From an uncultured Bacteroidales bacterium (GTDB taxonomy: Bacteria; Bacteroidota; Bacteroidia; Bacteroidales; Bacteroidaceae), in contig CADCBH010000007.1 of the NCBI GenBank assembly GCA_902799655.1, positions 1-64,000 of the forward strand: a stretch of DNA of 64,000 bases, written 5' to 3'. Numbering within the stretch: the first letter of the stretch is position 1; each line of letters starts with the position of its first letter. A model generated the notes under the pieces. That model searched no databases, was not told where the DNA came from, and saw nothing but the letters and a program-made list of their open reading frames with translations. Both the position numbers and the translations under genes were made by a program. Of this stretch, positions 52,202 through 62,084 are shown in pieces.

Positions 52202-53473
52202 TTACTGCTCCCAACCAAGGGTGCGCTTATAGAGTGTAGCAATCCAGGCGCCCACTTTCTCCCATGTAATCTGGTCGACTTCGTTCTTTCCTTCCTCTTT
52301 GAGATATTGGAAAAGTGAGTCGTTAGCACATATGCTATAGATAGCGTCAGCAAGGGCGTGGATATCCCAATAGTCAACCTTGATACAGTTAGACAATATC
52401 TCGGCACAACCAGACTGCTTTGAGATGATTGAAGGAGTACCACACTGCATGGCCTCAAGCGGCGAAATGCCGAAGGGCTCTGACACAGAGGGCATTACAT
52501 AAACATCTGAGTCTTTCAAACACTCATAGACCTGCTTGCCACGCATGAAACCTGGGAAGTGGAAACGGTCTGCGATACCTCGCTCTGCAGCTAAATGAAT
52601 CATGGCGTCCATCATATCACCCGAGCCTGCCATACAAAAGCGTACGTTCTTAGTACGACGAATGACCATATTGGCAGCCTCAACAAAATACTCAGGTCCC
52701 TTCTGCATAGTGATACGGCCAAGGAACGTCACCACTTTGTCCTTACCTGTATGATCGGGACGCGGAATGTCTTGATACTCCTGAGGCAGTGGGTATACAG
52801 CATTGTGCACTGTATAGCACTTACGAGGATCTTGATGATAGTGATTGATAACTGTCTGACGTGTCAACTCCGATACACACATGATGCAATCAGCATTGTC
52901 CATACCATTCTTCTCAATCGAATAAACCGTCGGGTTCACTTTACCTCGCGAACGGTCAAAGTCGGTTGCGTGAACATGGATGCACAGGGGCTTACCACTA
53001 ACTTGCTTGGCATGTATGCCTGCTGGATAAGTCAGCCAGTCGTGTGCATGAATGATATCATAGTCAAGTGTACGAGCTACGACACCTGCAATAATAGAGT
53101 AATTATTAATCTCCTCATGCAGATTCCCAGGATAGCCACCAGCAAACTCCATAGCGCCAAGATCATTGACATGCATGTAATTGAAATCAGCATACAAATG
53201 GTCACGCAAACGGAAATAGAGATCAGGATCCATGATGTTGCCAACTCGTTCGCGAACATAATCAGCCGATACGTCGCGATATGCAATAGGCACAGCATTC
53301 ATTGCCACGATATGGGCGGCCTCACGCTCCTCATCACCAAAAGGATGAGGTAAACAGAGCGTGATATCCATATCGCCTTGTGCATAGAGACCCTGTGAGA
53401 TACCATAATTAGCAGTGGCAAGACCACCGAACACGTGAGGAGGATACTCCCATCCAAACATTAAAACTTTCAT
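52202..53473 (-). CDS. GT4-family glycogen/alpha-glucan synthase
   Basis: 423 residues. The start MKVLMFGWEYPPHVFGGLATANYG has the synthase sugar-nucleotide loop (here FGGLA for KxGGL). IIHAHDWLTYPAG lies in the N-terminal half. The C-terminal half has VVTFLGRITMQKGPEYFVEAA, HFPGFMRGKQVYECLKDSDVYVMPSVSEPFGISPLEAMQCGTPSI (in pieces), the GT4 donor-binding E-x7-E motif. It extends alpha-1,4-glucan from a sugar nucleotide. Central gene of the glycogen operon, with short spacers on both sides. Confidence 0.93.
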   Translation of the reverse strand: MKVLMFGWEYPPHVFGGLATANYGISQGLYAQGDMDITLCLPHPFGDEEREAAHIVAMNAVPIAYRDVSADYVRERVGNIMDPDLYFRLRDHLYADFNYMHVNDLGAMEFAGGYPGNLHEEINNYSIIAGVVARTLDYDIIHAHDWLTYPAGIHAKQVSGKPLCIHVHATDFDRSRGKVNPTVYSIEKNGMDNADCIMCVSELTRQTVINHYHQDPRKCYTVHNAVYPLPQEYQDIPRPDHTGKDKVVTFLGRITMQKGPEYFVEAANMVIRRTKNVRFCMAGSGDMMDAMIHLAAERGIADRFHFPGFMRGKQVYECLKDSDVYVMPSVSEPFGISPLEAMQCGTPSIISKQSGCAEILSNCIKVDYWDIHALADAIYSICANDSLFQYLKEEGKNEVDQITWEKVGAWIATLYKRTLGWEQ

Positions 53474-53488
53474 AGCGTCTCCTCCTAA

Positions 53489-55438
53489 TTATTTTTGGTA
53501 AGTGTATTTTTCCATCAGCTTCAATGAGCGTAAGATTTCTGCGACATTCATGGCAAAGGCCATAGCGCCTCGTCCGTAGAATGGCGGGTTACCATCAAAC
53601 AACTCACTGATTGTTCCTAATGCATGATAATCCATCTCTTCCTCATATCCTACCATGTGGCGCTCGAGGAAAGACAGACGGGTGCGCTTATAGAGTTTCA
53701 GACAGGCCTCAATGTAGAAGCCTCCCAGCCATGGCCATGCAGTACCCTGATGGTAGGCATAATCGCGCTGTGTCTGAGGTCCGACATACATGGGGTTATA
53801 TCCGCCACTCTTAGGTGACAACGAGCGCAATCCCTTTGGGGTAAGCAGCTCACGGGTACAGATGTCAAGCACGCTTTTCTTCTGTTCCTGCGACAGCGGA
53901 GAATAGTCAAAAGCAACTGGGAAGATCATATTGGGGCGAACACTCCAATCCATCATGTTGCCATCAACATAGTCAAGCAGATAGCCATACTCGTTCATGA
54001 AGGTGTCAATGAACGACTGCTTACACAACTCGGCTCGTTTTTCGAGTTTATCAGCTAATTTCTTATCACCAAACTCTGATTCCAACGAGGCGCAGAATTT
54101 CAATGCATTGTACCACAAGGCGTTAAACTCAACAATATAACCTGAGCGAGGTACAACAGGATGGCCGTTAGCAGTAGAGTTCATCCAGGTAATAGCTTTA
54201 TTCCGACCATCAGCATAAAGCAGGCCATTGTCATCAAGGCGCATATTGGGATGACCACCATTAGAGATGTACTTGACGATGTCCTTCACCAACTTACCAT
54301 ACATCTTATATCCATGCTCACGACCAGCATCCTTGACATATTGTTGAATAGCCCAAATGGCCCACAACGGCACATCAGGATGATCAATCTCATAAATTTT
54401 TACGCTGAGAGGCTTGTCCTCCATAAACTCGCGAAGGCCCTTCTCAGCAGTCTTCATGACCAGTTCAAAGTAGTCTTGTTCACCAATGGAGAGTGTCAGA
54501 CCTGGCAACGAGATAAACGTATCACGCGCACGAACCTTAAACCATGGATAACCAGCCAACAAATAGCGATCATCGTTGGGTTTACGGTTATGGAACTGAT
54601 GAGCAGCCGTGACCAAACAATGATAGAAATTATCACGAGGTACTCGCTGTTCGACCTCTTTGTCAAAGAGAGCCTTCAACGTATTGGTCTTAATGGCCGA
54701 TGTAGATGCTGAGAAAACGATGCTCTCACCCTTTTTAATACTCATCTCAAAATAGCCAGGAACATACAAGTCTTCGTTCGAAGCATAGCCACGTTCTTGC
54801 TCCTTAGGATACTCGATACCACGATACCAGTCAGGATGGAAAACAAATTCGTTCTTTTTATTGAACTGCATGTACAAATCGGGATAGCCAGCATACATAC
54901 ATGTTTTGATGCCATTGTCAACCTCATGGTACTCACGACTGGCAGTGCTGTTCTCATGGGTAAACTGGCGCACCGAGCGGAACGCAAGGAACGGACGGAA
55001 ACGAAGTGTGGTAGCCGAATGAGCATCAACCAATGTGTAACGAATCAGGATGCGATCTTCATAATGATGGAAGACCACTTCCTTTTTTAACAACACGCCA
55101 CCAACGCGATAGAGCGTGGTGGGAACCACATCACAGTCAAACTCTCGAATGTACTTGTGACCTTTAGGACTGTAATTGTTGCCCTGGTACTTGTGGAGTC
55201 CAAGATTGAACTCTGCACCATGCTGAATTACCGTACAATCGAGTGACGACAAGAGCACATGATTCTCATCATCCAACTCAGGTACGGGAACAACGAGCAG
55301 ACCGTGATACTTACGCGTATTGCAGTCTACCAAGGTAGACGCACTATAAGCACCAGAACGGTTTGTTCGAAGCAATTCACGATGGAGCGACTCCTCAAGG
55401 TTGGTCATTACAGCTTTCTCTAATCGTAAATAACTCAT
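53489..55438 (-). CDS. Glycogen debranching enzyme (amylo-alpha-1,6-glucosidase type)
   Basis: 649 residues from the ATG at 55438 (MSYLRLEKAVMTNLEE). GDE N-terminal domain with RTNRSGAYSASTLVDCNTRKYHGLLV (in pieces) at about 25-50, and a catalytic (alpha/alpha)6 GDE_C domain at about 280-640 with AGYPWFKVRARDTFISLPGL, WMNSTANGHPVVPRSGYIVEFNALWYNAL (in pieces) and YHQGTAWPWLGGFYIEA. It removes alpha-1,6 branch stubs in glycogen. First gene of the three-gene operon; the earlier in-frame start at 55513 lies at the promoter. Confidence 0.94.
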   Translation of the reverse strand: MSYLRLEKAVMTNLEESLHRELLRTNRSGAYSASTLVDCNTRKYHGLLVVPVPELDDENHVLLSSLDCTVIQHGAEFNLGLHKYQGNNYSPKGHKYIREFDCDVVPTTLYRVGGVLLKKEVVFHHYEDRILIRYTLVDAHSATTLRFRPFLAFRSVRQFTHENSTASREYHEVDNGIKTCMYAGYPDLYMQFNKKNEFVFHPDWYRGIEYPKEQERGYASNEDLYVPGYFEMSIKKGESIVFSASTSAIKTNTLKALFDKEVEQRVPRDNFYHCLVTAAHQFHNRKPNDDRYLLAGYPWFKVRARDTFISLPGLTLSIGEQDYFELVMKTAEKGLREFMEDKPLSVKIYEIDHPDVPLWAIWAIQQYVKDAGREHGYKMYGKLVKDIVKYISNGGHPNMRLDDNGLLYADGRNKAITWMNSTANGHPVVPRSGYIVEFNALWYNALKFCASLESEFGDKKLADKLEKRAELCKQSFIDTFMNEYGYLLDYVDGNMMDWSVRPNMIFPVAFDYSPLSQEQKKSVLDICTRELLTPKGLRSLSPKSGGYNPMYVGPQTQRDYAYHQGTAWPWLGGFYIEACLKLYKRTRLSFLERHMVGYEEEMDYHALGTISELFDGNPPFYGRGAMAFAMNVAEILRSLKLMEKYTYQK

Positions 55439-55510
55439 AGTCCTTATTTTAAGATTAATTGTTTTAGATTTGTAATCACCTTCAAAATTAATGAATTTTA
55501 TCGGGACTAC

Positions 55511-55540
55511 CAAATATATTTCGGTTTTTTTTCCGAAATA
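55511..55540 (-). promoter_or_regulatory. Promoter region of the glycogen operon
   Basis: TATATTTG on the minus strand at 55511-55518. Directly upstream (55519-55540) is a 7-bp inverted repeat, ATTTCGG-t8-CCGAAAT, at the position where an operator could block or bend the promoter. The 73-base leader has no obvious structure. Confidence 0.6.
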
Positions 55541-55613
55541 GCTGTTTTTTTATGGTTCGGAGCCTCGATTCACCAAACAAAGTGATAAAAAGAGTATGAT
55601 TTCTGACAGGTTA

Positions 55614-56543
55614 TTAATCAGGAATCAGGAAATTAATAACCTCCTGTTCGACAGTAATGCGATATGGTCCTGTAGGTGTTCCAATCAGTCTACCGTCAAC
55701 ACCAACCAAAGCGTGAGGAGCATCCTCTATAATTACTTCGCGGGTACGATAGGGATGAACGCTACGATGGTTGAGGAAACGTCCGCTAATCAACAGCCAA
55801 AGTCCTGCGAACACCTGAATGATTTCAGTATGATATACCATTGACACGTCAAGCATACCGTTATAGGGCACAGCACTGGGAGTCTGTCCATAGCCAGGGC
55901 CACTACCTACACACATCGTCATCACCTTACGGTCGACTGTAGAATTGTTAACCTTGACACGCATCTTATAATCCATCCTGTGGAATATCATCAAGAAAAT
56001 GGATACGATAAAAGAAAGCGTATGGGAACCTAACAGAGAACGGGTTTGGCGTCGTAGGTTCATGATGTCGGCTATCAAGCCAATGTTGACACAGTTAAGA
56101 AAATAGCGATGACATTTCTCCCCCTTCTTGTCCGTATAGCGTACACACCCTAAGTCCACCGTACGTACTCGATGTTTGACGAGCCAGTCGACCGTCTGTT
56201 CAACATTTCCTTCTTTAAAGTCCCAATATCTGGCAAAGTCGTTCATCACACCATTGGGAATCACACCCAGAGCAATCTCGTCACGCACATGTTTTTCCTC
56301 ACGCATCAGACAGTTGACAGCATCATTGAGCGCTGAATCTCCTCCCACAATGACAATAGTCTTATAGCCATTGTGGATTAGCATGGTCACCAGACGCTCT
56401 ACACTATCTGCAGACTCACTCTGAACGAAGTCGTAATCAACCTTACGGTCATCTAACACGCGTTGTATTTTCTCGCGCTGTTTATTACCTCTTCCTTTAG
56501 GGCAATACAGGATGCCCCATTTATAATTTAATGCATGATTCAT
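55614..56543 (-). CDS. Diacylglycerol/lipid kinase family protein
   Basis: 309 residues. DAGK catalytic domain with KTIVIVGGDSALNDAVNCL, where the usual GGDGTxNE is GGDSALND, then ALGVIPNGVMNDFARYW for GxxPxGTxNDFA. The Thr of the second motif is Val/Met. These changes might reduce or alter activity. A YegS/LCB5-like beta-sandwich follows, with VNIGLIADI, MCVGSGPGYGQTPSAVPYNGMLDV (in pieces) and VGVDGRLIGTPTGPYRITV. The ATGA overlap with miaA (56540-56543) makes it the last gene of that operon. Confidence 0.88.
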   Translation of the reverse strand: MNHALNYKWGILYCPKGRGNKQREKIQRVLDDRKVDYDFVQSESADSVERLVTMLIHNGYKTIVIVGGDSALNDAVNCLMREEKHVRDEIALGVIPNGVMNDFARYWDFKEGNVEQTVDWLVKHRVRTVDLGCVRYTDKKGEKCHRYFLNCVNIGLIADIMNLRRQTRSLLGSHTLSFIVSIFLMIFHRMDYKMRVKVNNSTVDRKVMTMCVGSGPGYGQTPSAVPYNGMLDVSMVYHTEIIQVFAGLWLLISGRFLNHRSVHPYRTREVIIEDAPHALVGVDGRLIGTPTGPYRITVEQEVINFLIPD

Positions 56544-57448
56544 AATGCATAATTCATAATTAGTTTAACTTTATCCTCCATTGGGAGTGTTGCATCAATC
56601 CAGTGAATCTTAAAACCTCGCCTTTCCATCCCACGGAACCACGTCATCTGCCGTTTGGCAAACTGATGGATGGCAATCTCTAAACGAGTGAGCATCTCGT
56701 CGTAAGTAGTCTTACCAATAAGATATTCCGTCACAAATTTATACTCAAGACCATAGTAGATGAGGTCATCAGCTGCGATACCTTCTTCAAGCAATGCTCT
56801 CACCTCATCAACCATACCTTCTTCGAGACGAGCCCGGAGGCGCTGTGAGATTTTGGCACGACGTTCTTCACGATTGATATCAATGCCAATGACAAGGGAG
56901 TCGACGGAAGGGAGTTCTCTGCGAGGCACAGGATGTTCTAAGTTATAAGTTTCTATTTCTATGGCACGAATGGCTCGCTGGCAAGAGTCAACATCGGTAG
57001 TATTGTGCATCACAGAGTTATTCTTCACCTTAAGAGCCTTTAACATATCAGTCAATACAGGTAATGTCAATCCCTCCAAGCGGTTACGCAATTCTGGATT
57101 CTGGGGTACAGGCGATAGCTTATAACCTTTGAGCACAGCCTCGATATATAGTCCTGTACCGCCGCAGAGGATGGGCACAGCGCCCCTGCCCTGAATATCT
57201 TGGTAGACATCAAAGAAGTCCTGCTGATACTCAAACAGATTGTATTTAGTACCTGGCTCCCGAATGTCGATAAGATGATAGGGAATTTCCCCATAATCCG
57301 CCAAGTCCTTGCCTGTACCAATATCCATACGACGATAGACCTGACGCGAATCGGCAGAAATAATCTCACCGCCTATCTTGCGTGCCAAAGCTGCCGCTAC
57401 AGAAGTTTTGCCACTGGCTGTAGGACCAAGTATTGTAATCATCTCCAT
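56540..57448 (-). CDS. miaA: tRNA dimethylallyltransferase
   Basis: 302 residues. Transfers a dimethylallyl group to A37 of tRNAs that read UNN codons. P-loop LGPTASGKTSVAAALA (about residues 6-21), SADSRQVYRRMDIGTGKDL, LCGGTGLYIEAVL, and the QFAKRQMTWFRGM motif near the end. Full length. It starts 20 bases after the upstream lipoprotein gene ends and overlaps the lipid kinase gene. Confidence 0.97.
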   Translation of the reverse strand: MEMITILGPTASGKTSVAAALARKIGGEIISADSRQVYRRMDIGTGKDLADYGEIPYHLIDIREPGTKYNLFEYQQDFFDVYQDIQGRGAVPILCGGTGLYIEAVLKGYKLSPVPQNPELRNRLEGLTLPVLTDMLKALKVKNNSVMHNTTDVDSCQRAIRAIEIETYNLEHPVPRRELPSVDSLVIGIDINREERRAKISQRLRARLEEGMVDEVRALLEEGIAADDLIYYGLEYKFVTEYLIGKTTYDEMLTRLEIAIHQFAKRQMTWFRGMERRGFKIHWIDATLPMEDKVKLIMNYAL

Positions 57449-57468
57449 CTTATATCACCTATATTCTT

Positions 57469-58026
57469 TTACAGAGCATCCTGTTCAGCTAGAAACTCCA
57501 AGGTACGTTTCTTTTCTGAGAGCATATGCTTTTTCTTTCCATCGAACAACTCGAATCGGAAATCATCAACATACCAGTCGCCACGCTCATAGACAAGATG
57601 CAGAAAGATTGTAGCATCTTCAAAATTATGAATCAGCATCTCTGCCACTGCCGTACTGTCTGTCACTTGAGATAATTTCTGTAGTTTATACCACCACTCT
57701 TCATCTTTATCCTGTCCGTTAATCCAGTGGTCACCGTCAGTCCAAATGTATCCTTGTGCCTCACAAATACTATCGGCTTTAACCGAAAGCTGTCTGAAGT
57801 ACGTCGAACATCCGAAATCATCATCCTTATGCTTATAGAACGAATCAATTCGCTGTCTGATATAATCTGATGTATGACGAATAGAATCCCCGTCAGCCAC
57901 AGTCACAACTATAGAGTCGGCTGCAGTAGCGTCAATATTGCTGTCGTTTTTACCCGATTGTCCTCCACAGGCAGAAAACGTTGCAACAGCTATGCTTGTT
58001 AAGATTGCGAATTTCCTTATATACAT
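57469..58026 (-). CDS. Lipoprotein of unknown function
   Basis: 185 residues. Signal peptide with lipobox TFSACGG, then a Ser/Asp-rich linker and a soluble domain with IRQRIDSFYKHKDDDFGCSTYFRQL (in pieces) and LHLVYERGDWYVDDFRFELFDGKKKHML (in pieces). The last part resembles DUF3828-type or NTF2-like periplasmic domains. Family not certain. First gene of the operon with miaA and the lipid kinase gene. Confidence 0.75.
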   Translation of the reverse strand: MYIRKFAILTSIAVATFSACGGQSGKNDSNIDATAADSIVVTVADGDSIRHTSDYIRQRIDSFYKHKDDDFGCSTYFRQLSVKADSICEAQGYIWTDGDHWINGQDKDEEWWYKLQKLSQVTDSTAVAEMLIHNFEDATIFLHLVYERGDWYVDDFRFELFDGKKKHMLSEKKRTLEFLAEQDAL

Positions 58027-58084
58027 TATTTATATAAAACACCAAGTCATGAAAGTTTCAAAGATTTTTATAGTTATCTGGTGG

Positions 58085-58134
58085 CAAAGGTACACAAAAA
58101 AAGCCACTCGACAAAATCAAGTGGCTTTTTTTTT
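58085..58134 (-). terminator. gapA terminator and promoter of the lipoprotein-miaA operon
   Basis: The minus-strand hairpin at 58096-58134 (core GCCACT/AGTGGC flanked by A7 and T8) ends gapA 14 bases after its stop. TACCTTTG on the minus strand at 58085-58092 starts 4 bases beyond it and lies 59 bases before the lipoprotein ATG. Confidence 0.85.
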
Positions 58135-58148
58135 ATATCTGAGTGGTA

Positions 58149-59174
58149 TTATTTCAGCTCAGCGAGGTACTTAATGGTGCGAACCATCTGAGAAGTGTAA
58201 GAGTTCTCATTGTCGTACCAAGCAACAACCTGTACGAGAGAGTTACCATCACCAATCTTAGAAACCATGGTCTGGTTAGCATCGAACAGTGAACCGAACT
58301 TCATACCGATGATGTCGCTAGAAACGAGCTTCTCCTCAGTGTAACCAAAGCTCTCGTTCTGAGCAGCCTTCATGGCAGCGTTGATACCCTCAACAGTAAC
58401 CTCGCCCTTAACAACAGCGTGCAGGATAGTGGTAGAACCTGTAGGAGTTGGAACGCGCTGAGCAGCACCAATTAGCTTACCGTTCAGCTCGGGGATAACG
58501 AGACCGATAGCCTTAGCAGCACCAGTTGAGTTAGGAACGATGTTCTGAGCACCAGCACGAGCGCGCTGAACATCACCCTTGCGCTGAGGACCGTCGAGAA
58601 TCATCTGGTCACCAGTGTAAGCGTGTACAGTGGTCATGATACCGCTCTGGATAGGAGCGAAATCGTTCAGAGCCTTGGTCATAGGAGCCAAGCAGTTAGT
58701 TGTACAAGAAGCAGCTGAGATAACAGTATCAGCAGGGGTCAGAGTCTTGTGGTTAACGTTGTAAACGATGGTGGGCAGGTCGTTGCCAGCAGGAGCAGAG
58801 ATAACAACCTTCTTAGCACCAGCTGTCAGGTGAGCAGAAGCCTTCTCCTTAGAAGTATAGAAACCTGTGCACTCCAGAACAACGTCTACGTCCAGCTTAC
58901 CCCAAGGAAGCTCAGCAGCGTTAGGAATAGCGTAGATAGTAATCTTCTTGCCATCAACCACGATAAAGTCCTCACCAGCTTCAACAGTGTGCTTGTTCTC
59001 ACCGAACTTGCCACAGAAACCACCCTGAGCGGTGTCATACTTCAGAAGATGAGCCAGCATCTTGGGGCTGGTCAAGTCGTTGATTGCTACTACCTCATAA
59101 CCCTCGGCCTCGAACATCTGACGGAATGCGAGACGACCAATACGGCCAAAACCGTTAATTGCTACTTTTGTCAT
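58149..59174 (-). CDS. gapA: Glyceraldehyde-3-phosphate dehydrogenase
   Basis: 341 residues from the ATG at 59174. NAD-binding start [19 protein letters not shown] and active-site Cys in [17 protein letters not shown]. Then [39 protein letters not shown] (in pieces) and [15 protein letters not shown] near the end. Central glycolytic enzyme, type I. It has its own promoter and terminator, and its codon use looks biased (many AAC, ACC, GGT), as expected for a highly expressed gene. Confidence 0.98.
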   Translation of the reverse strand: MTKVAINGFGRIGRLAFRQMFEAEGYEVVAINDLTSPKMLAHLLKYDTAQGGFCGKFGENKHTVEAGEDFIVVDGKKITIYAIPNAAELPWGKLDVDVVLECTGFYTSKEKASAHLTAGAKKVVISAPAGNDLPTIVYNVNHKTLTPADTVISAASCTTNCLAPMTKALNDFAPIQSGIMTTVHAYTGDQMILDGPQRKGDVQRARAGAQNIVPNSTGAAKAIGLVIPELNGKLIGAAQRVPTPTGSTTILHAVVKGEVTVEGINAAMKAAQNESFGYTEEKLVSSDIIGMKFGSLFDANQTMVSKIGDGNSLVQVVAWYDNENSYTSQMVRTIKYLAELK

Positions 59175-59208
59175 AATTCTTAATTGCACTTTTTTTTCTT
59201 TTCGGGCA

Positions 59209-59236
59209 CAAAGTTACAAAAAAATATCTATATTTG
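59209..59236. promoter_or_regulatory. Back-to-back promoters of gapA and mscL
   Basis: TAACTTTG on minus (59209-59216) lies 34 bases before the gapA ATG. TATATTTG on plus (59229-59236) lies upstream of mscL with a leader of about 140 bases, in which I see no stable structure. Confidence 0.7.
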
Positions 59237-59382
59237 CACGTGAAATCAGTCTTAATTTAAGTGAAAAGTGAAAAAGCAAAAGCGAAAAAGTAGCAAATCA
59301 ACGTTTCAAGGTTAAGATTGTAAAACGCAGTTAGCAAAAATACAGTTTAAAGTATATAGTTTACAATTTAAAGATTACGACT

Positions 59383-59766
59383 ATGGGATTTATTAAAGAA
59401 TTCAAAGAGTTTGCCATGAAAGGCAACGTGATGGACATGGCAGTCGGTGTTATCATCGGCGGTGCATTCGGTAAGATTGTATCTAGTTTGGTCAACGACA
59501 TTCTCATGCCTCTGATTGGTATCGTCACTGGCGGAATTGACTTCACAGGTTTGAAAGCAACAATTGGTGAGGCCAACATCACTTATGGACAGTTCATCCA
59601 GAACGTCATCGACTTCATCATCGTTGCATTCTGTATTTTCCTGATGCTGAAAGCTATCAACAAACTGAACCGCAAGAAGGAAGAGCCCGCTGCTCCTGAG
59701 GCTCCCAAGGGCCCCTCACAGGAGGAACTGCTCGCTGAGATTCGCGACCTTTTGAAGAACAAGTAA
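59383..59766 (+). CDS. mscL: Large-conductance mechanosensitive channel
   Basis: 127 residues. Opens on membrane tension to release solutes. N-terminal amphipathic helix [36 protein letters not shown] (in pieces) with TM1 pore residues, TM2 [22 protein letters not shown], and the C-terminal helix [14 protein letters not shown]. Full length. It is 7 bases from the next gene, so probably co-transcribed with the SulP transporter. Confidence 0.97.
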   Translation: MGFIKEFKEFAMKGNVMDMAVGVIIGGAFGKIVSSLVNDILMPLIGIVTGGIDFTGLKATIGEANITYGQFIQNVIDFIIVAFCIFLMLKAINKLNRKKEEPAAPEAPKGPSQEELLAEIRDLLKNK

Positions 59767-59773
59767 TTATTCA

Positions 59774-61498
59774 TTGGAAAGAAAAGATTTGAAAAAGACA
59801 TTAGATTTCAAACCCAAATTCTTTTCGGCCATCAAGAACTACGACCGTAAGACCTTCGTAGCCGACTTGATGGCCGGACTGATTGTTGGTATCGTTGCAC
59901 TGCCGTTGGCTATTGCCTTTGGCATTGCCAGCGGTGTAAGCCCTGAGAAGGGCATCATCACCGCCATCGTTGCCGGATTGTTCATCTCATTGTTCGGTGG
60001 TAGTAAAGTTCAGATTGGTGGACCTACAGGTGCCTTCATCGTCATCGTCTATGGTATCATTCAACAATATGGTATTCAAGGACTGACCATTGCCACGTTG
60101 ATGGCCGGTGTTTTCCTCATCATGTTGGGTGTGCTACGCCTAGGTACCATCATCAAGTACATTCCTTACCCCATCGTGGTAGGTTTTACCAGCGGTATTG
60201 CCGTCACAATCTTCACCACACAGGTAAAAGACCTGCTGGGCATGTCGATTGACGGTGCCATTCCTAGCGACTTCATTGAGAAGTGGGGAGTATACCTATA
60301 TAATATAGGGAATATAGATCCGTGGAGTGCATTGGTTGGCATCATCTCTGTCGCTATTATTGCTGCATGGCCCATGCTGGCACGTTTGTTCCATTTGTCA
60401 CCACTCAAGGCACTTCCTGGTTCGTTGGTTGCCATCATCGTAATGACCGTAGCCGTGTTGCTGCTCAAGCAGTATGCTGGTGTAACGAGTGTCGAAACCA
60501 TTGGTGACCGCTTCAGCATTAACTCTACGTTGCCAGGTGCCGTTGTCCCTGAACTCTCATGGGAAACCATAAAGGGTCTTGTAGGTCCTGCTGTTACCAT
60601 CGCCGTCTTGGGTGCTATCGAATCCCTGCTGTCAGCCACCGTTGCTGATGGTGTCATTGGTGACCACCACAACTCAAACACGGAACTGATTGGTCAGGGT
60701 ATTGCTAATCTGGCATCGCCCATTTTCGGTGGTATTCCTGCTACAGGAGCTATCGCCCGTACCATGACCAATATCAACAACGGTGGACGCACACCTGTAG
60801 CTGGTATTATTCATGCTGCAGTACTCATGCTCATCTTCCTGTTCCTCATGCCTCTGGCGCAGTATATCCCCATGGCCTGTCTGGCTGGCGTATTGGTTGT
60901 CGTTTCATACGGCATGAGTGGTTGGCGCTCGTTCCTGGCGATGACTCGCAATCCGAAGAGCGATGTCACCGTGCTCTTGCTGACATTCTTCCTGACCATC
61001 ATCTTCGACCTCACCATTGCCATCGAGTTCGGTCTTATCTGCGCTTGTCTGCTCTTCATGCGTCGTATGTCGGAAACTACCGATGTCAAGGCCATCTACG
61101 ACGAGATTGACCTCAACGAGGACGCCGACATGCAGGCAGGCAACCTAGAGCACCTGACCATCCCCGAAGGTGTTGAGGTCTACGAGATCAATGGACCTTA
61201 CTTCTTTGGAGCAGGTAACCGTTTCGAGGATATCATGGCACGCTATGGTAATCGTCCGAAAGTGCGCATCATCCGCATGCGTAAGGTTCCGTTCATTGAC
61301 TCTACAGGTCTTCACAACTTGGAGAACATGTGTCTAATGAGTCAAAAAGAAGGCATAACAATAGTTCTTTCAGGTGTTAATCCGAAAGTTGAGTCCATAC
61401 TGATGCGTAACAATTTCCATCAGTTATTAGGCGAAGAGAACATCTGTAACCACATTGACCTCGCCCTCTCCAGAGCGCGCGAGATTATTGAGAAATAA
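59774..61498 (+). CDS. SulP-family anion transporter with STAS domain
   Basis: 574 residues; TTG start at 59774 (a second TTG at 59789; no ATG nearby). About 12 membrane spans with the SLC26 signature LMAGLIVGIVALPLAIAFGIASGV (in pieces), GGSKVQIGGPTGAFIVIVY and TGAIARTMTNINNGGRTPVAG. The C-terminal STAS domain (about 460-570) includes YEINGPYFFGAGNRFED and FIDSTGLHNLENM with the conserved DSTG. It carries sulfate, bicarbonate or other anions; the substrate cannot be read from sequence. Confidence 0.94.
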   Translation: MERKDLKKTLDFKPKFFSAIKNYDRKTFVADLMAGLIVGIVALPLAIAFGIASGVSPEKGIITAIVAGLFISLFGGSKVQIGGPTGAFIVIVYGIIQQYGIQGLTIATLMAGVFLIMLGVLRLGTIIKYIPYPIVVGFTSGIAVTIFTTQVKDLLGMSIDGAIPSDFIEKWGVYLYNIGNIDPWSALVGIISVAIIAAWPMLARLFHLSPLKALPGSLVAIIVMTVAVLLLKQYAGVTSVETIGDRFSINSTLPGAVVPELSWETIKGLVGPAVTIAVLGAIESLLSATVADGVIGDHHNSNTELIGQGIANLASPIFGGIPATGAIARTMTNINNGGRTPVAGIIHAAVLMLIFLFLMPLAQYIPMACLAGVLVVVSYGMSGWRSFLAMTRNPKSDVTVLLLTFFLTIIFDLTIAIEFGLICACLLFMRRMSETTDVKAIYDEIDLNEDADMQAGNLEHLTIPEGVEVYEINGPYFFGAGNRFEDIMARYGNRPKVRIIRMRKVPFIDSTGLHNLENMCLMSQKEGITIVLSGVNPKVESILMRNNFHQLLGEENICNHIDLALSRAREIIEK

Positions 61499-61502
61499 GT
61501 GA

Positions 61503-62084
61503 TTATTTTCGGATGATGGTGACCTCACTATCTTCCCTTAGACGAATGATGCTGGACGGCTGATGGGGCTGATGCTCCTGACGCCGTGACCAGCATATAT
61601 AATCTACGGCCTCCAGAATACGCGGATCAATGTCAGCATAGTTCTGAGCAGCAGGTTCACCACTGATATTGGCAGAAGTTGACACCAACGCCTTTTGAAA
61701 ACGATAGCACAACTCTTTCGAGAACGGTTCCTGCGTAATGCGTAGAGCAATACTTCCATCCTCTGCGATAAGGTTGGAAGCTAAATTGACAGCACCATCA
61801 AGAATGAGCGTGGTAGGTTTACTACCACTGTCCTGCAGGCTGTCAATAAGTTGCCATGCCACCTCAGGAACTTTCCTGACATAGCGTTGTAGACGAGCAT
61901 CGCTATCAACCAAACAGATAAGCGCTTTCGAATCGTCACGCTGCTTAATGTCATAGACTCGTTTCACAGCATCGGCATTGGTGGCATCACAGCCGATACC
62001 CCACACTGTATCTGTAGGATAGAGGATAACCCCCCCCTTGCGGAGCACCTCTACAGCATTCTTGATATCTTGTTCGCGTGTCAT
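61503..62084 (-). CDS. Threonylcarbamoyl-AMP synthase (Sua5/YrdC/TsaC family)
   Basis: 193 residues. Makes the TC-AMP precursor of the t6A37 tRNA modification. KGGVILYPTDTVWGIGCDATN, then KQRDDSKALICLV, SIALRITQEPFS and LVSTSANISGEPAAQ match the YrdC domain; the C-terminal Sua5 domain is absent. Its ATG overlaps the prfC stop by one base (TAATG at 62084). A translation-related function fits its partner prfC. Confidence 0.94.
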   Translation of the reverse strand: MTREQDIKNAVEVLRKGGVILYPTDTVWGIGCDATNADAVKRVYDIKQRDDSKALICLVDSDARLQRYVRKVPEVAWQLIDSLQDSGSKPTTLILDGAVNLASNLIAEDGSIALRITQEPFSKELCYRFQKALVSTSANISGEPAAQNYADIDPRILEAVDYICWSRRQEHQPHQPSSIIRLREDSEVTIIRK

